64,000 nucleotides of DNA from Nymphaea colorata (taxonomy: Eukaryota; Streptophyta; Magnoliopsida; Nymphaeales; Nymphaeaceae): positions 518,501-582,500 of the forward strand of contig NC_037468.1 in NCBI RefSeq assembly GCF_008831285.2, read 5' to 3'. The translations under genes were made by a program, and so were the position numbers. The notes below the pieces were generated by a model. That model did no database searches, was not told the origin of the DNA, and was given only the letters and a program-made list of their open reading frames with translations. This document shows positions 49,401-58,475 of this stretch, one piece after another. Every line of letters begins with the position of its first letter. The first letter of the stretch is position 1.

Positions 49401-50058
49401 GCCATTAGTACTCACCTGACCAAAAATGGAAAGGTCAAGACTGTCTTGAAAGGTCAGGACTCATTCTTCTTGAAAGGTCAGGACTTGATTGAAAGGTCAA
49501 GACTCATTTGTATGTCATCAGTACTCACCATACCAAACAGGTCAGGACTCACCTTACCATAAAAGACTCATTTGTATGTCCATACCAAACAGGTCAGGAC
49601 TGTCTGGAAAGGTCAAGACTCTGAAAGGTCAGGACTAATGAGAATGATTGAGGAATGACCATCAAGACTCATTTGTATGTCATCAGTACTCACCATACCA
49701 AACAGGTCAGGACTCACCTTACCATAAAAGACTCATTTGTATGTCCATACCAAACAGGTCAGGACTCATTGCAATTCAATGCCATTAGTACTCACTTGAC
49801 AAACAAATGCCATTAGTACTCACTTGACAAACAAATGCCATTAGTACTCACTTGACAAACAAATGCCATTAGTACTCACTTGACAAACAAATGCCATTAG
49901 TACTCACTTGACAAACAAATGCCATTAGTACTCACTGTACAAACAAATGCCATTAGTGCTCACCATACCAACATGAGTACTCACTATACCAAAAAGATGC
50001 CATTTTCCATACAACAAATTGTATGCCTTCCAAAATCCATGACAATTGCAAATTGATG
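46428..50058 (+). repeat. Modular repeat block R8
   Basis: This plus-oriented 3.6-kb block has the same left end module as R6 (46428-46470) and the same right terminus (50058), but a shorter, rearranged interior. It contains a clean 28-bp tandem run of six copies at 49779-49946. Confidence 0.94.
49779..49946 (+). repeat. 28-bp tandem repeat, six copies
   Basis: Units begin at 49779, 49807, 49835, 49863, 49891 and 49919, each starting ATGCCATTAGTACTCACTTG and ending ACAAACAA. The sixth has CACTGTAC in place of CACTTGAC. This is the cleanest run of the second monomer type. Confidence 0.95.
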
Positions 50059-50239
50059 AGTTCCCTTCTTTCAGAAAGCACGCACTCCTTTAAAAGAATG
50101 GCATTAGTGCAAAGCACACTCGCTGCGCTTTGGCTTTCAAAGAGTGCTTTGTGGGCTTTGCTCGTCAAAATGACGTGACGTTGATCAAAGCACTCGCTTT
50201 TCATTGCGTCAGGGCTTTGCTCGAACCTCATTGTTTGAA
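50059..50239. repeat. CGCAAAG elements between R8 and rps11 3' end
   Basis: Several partial copies lie here, such as AAAGCACACTCGCTGCGCTT near 50110 and GGGCTTTGCTCG near 50153 and 50213. They lie directly downstream of the rps11 stop and may form its 3' untranslated region. Confidence 0.65.
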
Positions 50240-50752
50240 CTATTTACGACGTTTCCTGGGGAGTCGGCATCCATTATGTGGAAGTTGGGTCACATCGTGG
50301 ATGTACATAATGTTAGATGGCTGTCCTACTCCTTCACTTCGCTTACACTCCGAAAAGGTATAACCTTCTCTCCAGCTCAAGATCACTGCTTTCTTTTTCC
50401 TGAAATAAGTGGATCCTTTCACTTTCATTACAACCGACTTCATCCCCATCTTTCTGGCGGATCGCCCGACATGTTCTGCAGTTGCTTCAGCAGCATACCG
50501 AGAAAGACGAGACCCCCCTTTGATTTCCTCCAAACAACCTGCGGAGGCCCCAGTTTTTTTATTCCCCCTAGCATCCGTCACGGTAACAAAGGTATTGTTG
50601 TGGATCGGTGAGAAATGGACAAAATCTTGGTTTTTCCGCTCAAATTGCTCATCTTCCTCCGAGATGCTCTGTACGAAGTTCATGGATTGGAAACTCCTGC
50701 CCGCAATCTGTTCTTGCTCTACGCGCTCGGCCGTCGTTTTTTCCTGGGGCAT
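50240..50752 (-). CDS. rps11: Mitochondrial ribosomal protein S11
   Basis: This is a small-subunit platform protein that contacts 18S rRNA near the decoding site. From the ATG at 50752 it has 170 residues. An N-terminal extension (about 1-47) leads into the conserved uS11 fold: NNTFVTVTDARGNKKTGASA at residues 52-71, KGGSRLSRYAAEATAEHVG near 78-96, and SVVMKVKGSTYFRKKKA near 106-122. The ending is IMYIHDVTQLPHNGCRLPRK, the diagnostic uS11 C-terminus. The frame is open to a GTG at 50794 right after an in-frame TGA, so the start could lie slightly upstream, or be an edited ACG just before the ATG. It is intact, and many angiosperms have lost this gene from the mitochondrion. The next feature downstream is block R8. 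Confidence 0.93.
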   Translation of the reverse strand: MPQEKTTAERVEQEQIAGRSFQSMNFVQSISEEDEQFERKNQDFVHFSPIHNNTFVTVTDARGNKKTGASAGCLEEIKGGSRLSRYAAEATAEHVGRSARKMGMKSVVMKVKGSTYFRKKKAVILSWREGYTFSECKRSEGVGQPSNIMYIHDVTQLPHNGCRLPRKRRK

Positions 50753-51484
50753 CGTATGTGAAGGGAAACCACTTGCTCTTCGTAGCGCTCTCACTCATCA
50801 GTCGCTTCTGACATTCATTCCATTTTTGCTTTTCCTCGTTACTTTACTGAGCGTAGCGGGCTCCGCGCCCTTTTAATTAAGACCTCTCTTGCGGAACACC
50901 TAACAGAAGGTTAGATGCTTTGTTCTGTTATAAACTCATCTACAGCTCATTCGGTTCTCAAATGATTGAATAAGAAAGACTGTTTCCAAAGCTCTTGGCC
51001 GAGCTCGCACTGTCTAAGTGCTAGCCCGCCCTTTTCAAAAATTCCAATAAAGAATGTTGGTTCCCCCTGGATTTGAGAATCAATGGAGTCTCTCATCATC
51101 ACGCTTAGTCATCGAGTCATAACGCTTCTCTCTTTTCTAAACGAAACCCTAGCATCTCACGCTTAGAGAGTGTTGCCTGCGAGCGAAGTTGACTACGACG
51201 CCTAACCTAAAAGCGAGTGTAGACTCTGAGCCTACTGCGTGCTATGCAAGCTGTAACTGCAAGCAGGATACAACGTCCATACGTCAGGTACATGTGCTAT
51301 GCTATGTCGAAAGCGGTACAAAGCACTCGCAAAGCGAAGCTTCAGGGAAAAGCGAAGCTCTGACGGAAATGGCTTTCAATCTGATCTTGAAGGAAAATGG
51401 AATTGTTGAAGCTTCTGAAGGTCAGATAAGTCAGATAAGGCCAGAGCAAAGTCAGCAAAGCCTTCTTTTGAAGCTTTTTGTCAG
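50753..51484. other. rps11 upstream spacer
   Basis: No gene was found. A CGCAAAG element lies at about 51318-51362 (GCACTCGCAAAGCGAAGCTT), at the left border of R9. Confidence 0.55.
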
Positions 51485-52686
51485 AGTCAGCACTAATGGC
51501 ATACAATTGCAATTTTGGTATGGTCAGCACTTGTCAGGATTTGTCTGACCTGAATCAGTGACCTTCCGGTCAGGACTCATTTCTTGAAAGGTGAGGACTG
51601 TTTTGAAAGGTCAGGACTTTCCGGTCAAGACTCATTTGTATGTCATCAGTACTCACCTTTTTTGAAAGATCAAGACTATCTTGAAAGATCAGGACTGATT
51701 CTTCTTGAAAGGTCAAGACTGTATTTCACAGTCAGGACTGACCTTATCAAAAAGGTCAAGACTGTCTTTCACAGTCAGGACTAACCTTACCAAAAAGGTC
51801 AAGACTGTCTTGAAAGGTCAGGACTGATTCTTCTGGTCAAGACTGTCTTGAAAGGTCAGGACTGATTTTTCTTGAAAGGTCAAGACTGTCTTGAAATCAG
51901 TACTGACCTTATCAAAAAGGTCAAGACTGTCTTTCACAGTCAGGACTAACCTGACCAAAAAGGTCAAGACTGTCTTGAAAGGTCAGGACTTTTGATGGAA
52001 GGACAGGACCAATTGCAATTGTATGCCATTAGTACTCACCTGACCAAAAATGGAAAGGTCAAGACTGTCTTGAAAGGTCAGGACTCATTCTTCTTGAAAG
52101 GTCAGGACTGTCTGGAAAGGTCAAGACTCATTTGTATGTCATCAGTACTCACCTTATCAAAAAGGTCAAGACTGTCTTTCAAAGTCAGGACTAACCTTAC
52201 CAAAAAGATCAAGACTATCTGATCAGGACTGATTCTTCTGGTCAAGACTGTCTTTCACAGTCAGGACTGACCTTATCAAAAAGGTCAAGACTGTCTTTCA
52301 AAGTCAGGACTAACCTGACCAAAAAGGTCAAGACTGTCTTGAAAGGTCAGGACTTTTGATGGAAGGACAGGACCAATTGCAATTGTATGCCATTAGTACT
52401 CACCTGACCAAAAATGGAAAGGTTAAGACTGTCTTGAAAGGTCAGGACTGATTCTTCTTGAAAGATGAAGACTCATTGCAATTGTATGCCATTAGTACTC
52501 ACTGTACAAACAAATGCCATTAGTACTCACTTGACAAACAAATGCCATTAGTATAGTACTCACTGTACAAACAAATGCCATTAGTGCTCACCATACCAAC
52601 ATGAGTACTCACTATACCAAAAAGATGCCATTTTCCATACAACAAATTGTATGCCTTCCAAAATCCATGACAATTGCAAATTGATG
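51485..52686 (+). repeat. Modular repeat block R9
   Basis: This plus-oriented 1.2-kb block has a left part (about 51510-51600, with GTCAGCACTTGTCAGGATTT and TGACCTGAATCAGTGACCTT) that is a variant of the R2/R10 left end module. It ends at 52686 with the common terminus. The right outer flank, 52687-52811, is the inverted counterpart of the DNA outside R1. Confidence 0.93.
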
Positions 52687-53338
52687 TTCCAACCAAAAGC
52701 TTTGAATGCTTCGCTTTGGCTCTATTCATGAGCCACTTTGATGAAATGCAAAGCAAAGTCATGTACGCTGACATGTGCGCTGACCTTGACTTTGAAAATG
52801 GCTCGTGACGTGACGTGATTGCACAAAGCACTCGCTTTTCAGTGCTCATTACGTTTGGTTGCTTTCAAACGGAGTCAACAGTCAGCGTAGTTTGATAATA
52901 ACTGCGAAGCAAGCCTACATAGGTTGGCTCCCGACCTTCCTTGTTGGAAAGAAACCAGTTGGTGCTTGATTTTGGAGGAAAACCCGGCATGCCGCAAAGG
53001 GGCTGACTCTGATTCTCGATTACCGTGCCGCCTGGTTTGCGTTGCTCGGCCAAAAGAAGAAGAAATGTGCTGTGGTGGGAGCGTCCTTACTTCACTTAAG
53101 TGGTAGCAGACCTCTTGTCTTCTGTGATAGAGCAACCAACCCGTGCTGCAGGGATGGGAGGATGGAGTGGAAGTTCAGTGGGAGGAAGGGAAGTGCGGGC
53201 CGGCCCCCCGTGCTTGTTGCAACTGCGAGATACGGCCTGGTCACCAGAACCTCCACCGTCTACCCATTCCATCCATCCACTCTGTCGATCCGATTCGTTC
53301 TTTTCTATAGATAACGCAAGAGAGAACTTATGACCTCG
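52687..53338. other. Spacer downstream of trnS(UGA)
   Basis: The R1/R9 shared flank runs to about 52811 and a CGCAAAG-type element (AAAGCACTCGCTTTTCAGTG) to about 52850. The rest is unique sequence with no recognised gene. Confidence 0.55.
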
Positions 53339-53425
53339 CGGATGGAGAGGGATTCGAACCCCCGGTATTCCTATCAATACTTCGGTTTTCAAGACCGACT
53401 CTTTCAACCGCTCAGACATCCATCC
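53339..53425 (-). tRNA. trnS-UGA: tRNA-Ser (UGA)
   Basis: The reverse strand folds as a class II tRNA of 87 nt. The acceptor stem GGATGGA pairs with TCCATCC (discriminator G), the D-arm contains TGAGCGGTTGAAAGAGT, the anticodon loop CTTGAAA gives UGA (53389-53391), a long variable arm follows, and the T-arm has GGGGGTTCGAATCCC. The long variable arm and anticodon identify serine. It is the native-type plant mitochondrial trnS(UGA). CCA is not encoded. Confidence 0.97.
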
Positions 53426-53929
53426 CTTCGCGCTTCGCCCTATCTATAGGAAGCGCGCGCTGGCAGGCAGGGGTTATCTATTTCGCTACGCTTGCTTTCG
53501 CCTATCGGCGGACTCTATTGCCTGCCTCTATTGGTTAGCGACACTTTTTTCCTATTGGTATGTTGGGGTACTTGCTACGCTTCGCTTGTTTCTATATGAT
53601 AATATGCACCTTGGTCTCTGTGCTCCCTGCGGGCAATGGTTTAGCAAGAGAGTGAAGAACGAACGATCCTCCGAGTGATGGAGTCCGACTCAAGCGAGTG
53701 AGTGAAAGGGGCGTGGCAAGAGAGTGAGTTCGACTCGCGAACGATCAGCAAGTGAAAAAGCCCTCGCAACTTTCAATGAGAATTGCGTTAGGGAACGTCA
53801 CGAGCAAAGCCCTACGCTTTGCGAGTGCTTTGTGCAATTGAAAGGTAAAGGTCAGCACACATTTGAAGGATGTGCTTATGAAAAGCTTTTGGTTGTTTCA
53901 GGACATCAAGGTTTGATGGAAAATTATGG
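53426..53929. other. trnS 5' flank and left border of R10
   Basis: No gene was found. CGCAAAG elements lie at about 53755-53835 (GAGCAAAGCCCTACGCTTTG, GCGAGTGCTTT), followed by the GGACATCAAGGTTTGATGGA module that also ends R2 in inverse. Confidence 0.6.
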
Positions 53930-56900
53930 AAAGGAAAGGATCAATTGTCATTGTATGCCATTATCCATCAAAAAAAGGAGATGCCATTATCCATCAACCA
54001 ATTTGGATGGATTTTGGTATGGTCAGCACTCATGACATTTGTTTGTACAGTGAGTACTAATGGCATATGGAAAGTACTAATGGCATTTGTTTGCACAGTG
54101 AGTACTAATGGCATTTGTTTGTCAAGTGAGTACTAATGGCATTTGTTTGTCAAGTGAGTACTAATGGCATTGAATTGCAATGAGTCCTGACCTTTCCAGA
54201 AGAATGAGTCCTGACCTTTCAAGACAGTCTTGACCTTTCCATTTTTGGTCAGGTGAGTACTAATGGCATACAATTGCAATTGGTCCTGTCCTTCCATCAA
54301 AAGTCCTGACCTTTCAAGACAGTCTTGATCTTTTTGGTAAGGTCAGTCCTGACTGTGAAAGACAGTCTTGACCAGAAGAATCAGTCCTGATCAGATAGTC
54401 TTGATCTTTTTGGTAAGGTTAGTCCTGACTTTGAAAGACAGTCTTGACCTTTTTGATAAGGTGAGTACTGATGACATACAAATGAGTCTTGACCTTTCAA
54501 GAAGAATCAGTCCTGACCTTTCAAGACAGTATTGACCTTTCAAGAAGAATCAGTCCTGACCTTTCAAGACAGTCTTGATCTTTTTGGTAAGGTCAGTCCT
54601 GACTGTGAAATACAGTCTTGACCAGAAGAATCAGTCCTGATCAGATAGTCTTGATCTTTTTGGTAAGGTTAGTCCTGACTTTGAAAGACAGTCTTGACCT
54701 TTTTGATAAGGTGAGTACTGATGACATACAAATGAGTCTTGTATGGTCAGGTGAGTACTAATGGCATACAATTGCAATTGGTCCTGTCCTTCCATAATCA
54801 GTCCTGACCTTTCAAGACAGTCTTGACCAGAAGAATCAGTCCTGACCTTTCAAGACAGTCTTGACCTTTTTGGTAAGGTCAGTCCTGACCTTGAAATACA
54901 GTCTTGACCAGAAGAATCAGTCCTGATCTTTCAAGATAGTCTTGATCTTTCAAAAAAGGTCAGTACTGATTTCAAGACAGTCTTGACCTTTCAAGAAAAA
55001 TCAGTCCTGACCTTTCAAGACAGTCTTGACCTTTCCAGAAGAATCAGTCCTGACCTTTCAAGACAGTCTTGACCTTTTTGGTAAGGTTAGTCCTGACTTT
55101 GAAAGACAGTCTTGACCTTTTTGATAAGGTCAGTCCTGACTTTGAAAGACAGTCTTGACCTTTTTGATAAGGTGAGTACTGATGACATACAAATGAGTCT
55201 TGACCTTTCAAGACAGTCCTCACCTGTTTTGGTATGGTGAGTACTCATTGTTGATGGAAAATGGCATATAATGACAATGAGTTCTGACTTTTCCTCAATC
55301 ATTCTCATTAGTCCTGACCTTTCAGAGTCTTGACCTTTCCAGAAGAATCAGTCCTGACCTTTCAAGACAGTCTTGACCTTTTTGGTAAGGTCAGTCCTGA
55401 CTGTGAAATACAGTCTTGACCTTTTTGATAAGGTGAGTACTAATGGCATACAATTGCAATTGGTCCTGTCCTTCCATAATCAGTCCTGACCTTTCAAGAA
55501 GAATGAGTCCTGACCTTTCAAGACAGTCTTGACCTTTCAAGAAGAATCAGTCCTGACCTTTCAAGACAGTCTTGACCTTTTTGGTAAGGTTAGTCCTGAC
55601 TTTGAAAGACAGTCTTGACCTTTTTGATAAGGTCAGTACTGATTTCAAGACAGTCTTGACCTTTCAAGAAAAATCAGTCCTGACCTGTCAAGACAGTCTT
55701 GACCTTTTTGGTAAGGTCAGTCCTGACTGTGAAATACAGTCTTGACCTTTTTGATAAGGTGAGTACTGATGACATACAAATGAGTCTTGACCTTTCCAGA
55801 CAGTCCTGACCTTTCAAGAAGAATGAGTCCTGACCTTTCAAGACAGTCTTGACCTTTCAAGAAGAATCAGTCCTGACCTTTCAAGACAGTATTGACCTTT
55901 TTGGTAAGGTTAGTCCTGACTTTGAAATACAGTATTGACCTTTTTGATAAGGTCAGTACTGATTTCAAGACAGTCTTGACCTTTCAAGAAAAATCAGTCC
56001 TGACCTTTCAAGACAGTCTTGACCTTTTTGGTAAGGTCAGTCCTGACTTTGAAATACAGTATTGACCTTTCAAGAAGAATCAGTCCTGATCTTTCAAGAT
56101 AGTCTTGATCTTTCAAAAAAGGTGAGTACTGATGACATACAAATGAGTCTTGTATGGTCAGGTGAGTACTAATGGCATACAATTGCAATTGGTCCTGTCC
56201 TTCCATAATCAGTCCTGACCTTTCTATAATGAGTCTTCACCTTTTTGGTATGGTGAGTACTGATGACATACAAATGAGTCTTGATGGTCATTCCTCAATC
56301 ATTCTCATTAGTCCTGACCTTTCAGAGTCTTGACCTTTCAAGAAGAATCAGTCCTGACCTTTCAAGACAGTCTTGACCTTTTTGGTAAGGTCAGTCCTGA
56401 CTTTGAAAGACAGTCTTGACCTTTTTGATAAGGTGAGTACTAATGGCATACAATTGCAATTGGTCCTGTCCTTCCATAATCAGTCCTGACCTTTCAAGAA
56501 GAATGAGTCCTGACCTTTCAAGACAGTCTTGACCTTTCAAGAAGAATCAGTCCTGACCTTTCAAGACAGTCTTGACCTTTTTGGTAAGGTCAGTCCTGAC
56601 CTTGAAATACAGTCTTGACCAGAAGAATCAGTCCTGATCAGATAGTCTTGATCTTTTTGGTAAGGTTAGTCCTGACTTTGAAAGACAGTCTTGACCTTTT
56701 TGATAAGGTCAGTACTGATTTCAAGACAGTCTTGACCTTTCCATTTTTGGTCAGGTGAGTACTAATGGCATACAATTGCAATTGGTCCTGTCCTTCCATC
56801 AAAAGTCCTGACCTTTCAAGACAGTCTTGACCTTTTTGGTAAGGTCAGTCCTGACTGTGAAAGACAGTCTTGACCAGAAGAATCAGTCCTGATCAGATAG

Positions 56901-58475
56901 TCTTGATCTTTTTGGTAAGGTTAGTCCTGACTTTGAAAGACAGTCTTGACCTTTTTGATAAGGTGAGTACTGATGACATACAAATGAGTCTTGACCTTTC
57001 AAGACAGTCCTCACCTTCCTGACTTTTCCATAATGAGTCCTGACCTTTCAAGAAGAATCAGTCCTGACCTTTCAAGACAGTCTTGACCTTTTTGGTAAGG
57101 TCAGTCCTGACTGTGAAATACAGTATTGACCAGAAGAATCAGTCCTGATCAGATAGTCTTGATCTTTTTGGTAAGGTTAGTCCTGACTGTGAAAGACAGT
57201 CTTGACCTTTTTGATAAGGTGAGTACTGATGACATACAAATGAGTCTTGATGGTCATTCCTCAATCATTCTCATTAGTCCTGACCTTTCAGAGTCTTGAC
57301 CTTTCAAGAAGAATCAGTCCTGACCTTTCAAGACAGTCTTGACCTTTCAAGAAGAATCAGTCCTGACCTTTCAAGACAGTCTTGACCTTTTTGGTAAGGT
57401 TAGTCCTGACTGTGAAAGACAGTCTTGACCTTTTTGATAAGGTCAGTCCTGACTTTGAAAGACAGTCTTGACCTTTTTGATAAGGTGAGTACTAATGGCA
57501 TACAATTGCAATTGGTCCTGTCCTTCCATAATCAGTCCTGACCTTTCAAGAAGAATGAGTCCTGACCTTTCAAGACAGTCTTGACCTTTCCATTTTTGGT
57601 CAGGTGAGTACTAATGGCATACAATTGCAATTGGTCCTGTCCTTCCATCAAAAGTCCTGACCTTTCAAGACAGTCTTGATCTTTTTGGTAAGGTCAGTCC
57701 TGACTGTGAAATACAGTCTTGACCAGAAGAATCAGTCCTGATCAGATAGTCTTGATCTTTTTGGTAAGGTTAGTCCTGACTGTGAAAGACAGTCTTGACC
57801 TTTTTGATAAGGTGAGTACTGATGACATACAAATGAGTCTTGTATGGTCAGGTGAGTACTAATGGCATACAATTGCAATTGGTCCTGTCCTTCCATAATC
57901 AGTCCTGACCTTTCAAGACAGTCTTGACCAGAAGAATCAGTCCTGACCTTTCAAGACAGTCTTGACCTTTTTGGTAAGGTCAGTCCTGACCTTGAAATAC
58001 AGTCTTGACCAGAAGAATCAGTCCTGATCTTTCAAGATAGTCTTGATCTTTCAAAAAAGGTCAGTACTGATTTCAAGACAGTCTTGACCTTTCAAGAAAA
58101 ATCAGTCCTGACCTTTCAAGACAGTCTTGACCAGAAGAATCAGTCCTGACCTTTCAAGACAGTCTTGACCTTTTTGGTAAGGTTAGTCCTGACTGTGAAA
58201 GACAGTCTTGACCTTTTTGATAAGGTCAGTCCTGACTGTGAAATACAGTCTTGACCAGAAGAATCAGTCCTGATCTTTCAAGATAGTCTTGATCTTTCAA
58301 AAAAGGTGAGTACTGATGACATACAAATGAGTCTTGACCTTTCAATCAAGTCCTCACCTTTCAAGAAATGAGTCCTGACCTTTCCATAAGGTCACTGATT
58401 CAGGTCAGACAAATCCTGACAAGTGCTGACCATATCACAAATTGAATTGTATGCCGCTGACCCTGACAAAAGAGT
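53930..58475 (-). repeat. Modular repeat block R10
   Basis: This minus-oriented 4.5-kb block has end modules that are inverted copies of those of R2: 58348-58475 corresponds to 11446-11573, and about 53935-54030 corresponds to about 13437-13555. Its interior is about twice as long. A 28-bp unit cluster lies at about 54040-54180. Frames inside, for example 55994-56206, are repeat by-products. Confidence 0.94.

Noticed and set aside
53096-53419. 107-codon minus-strand ORF beginning MSERLKESV
   Set aside because: Its first part is the translation of trnS(UGA), a well-known false ORF.
9702-58475. Dozens of 60-90 codon ORFs inside the repeat blocks with near-identical translations
   Set aside because: They arise because the monomers happen to lack stops in some frames. 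They change frame at module joints, occur in several frames of the same DNA (for example 27624-27878 and 27631-27855), and have no protein-like composition.
8608-58475. CRISPR array (regular short repeats)
   Set aside because: Repeats directly abut or overlap, there are no unique spacers of constant length, no cas genes are present, and the context is a plant organelle.
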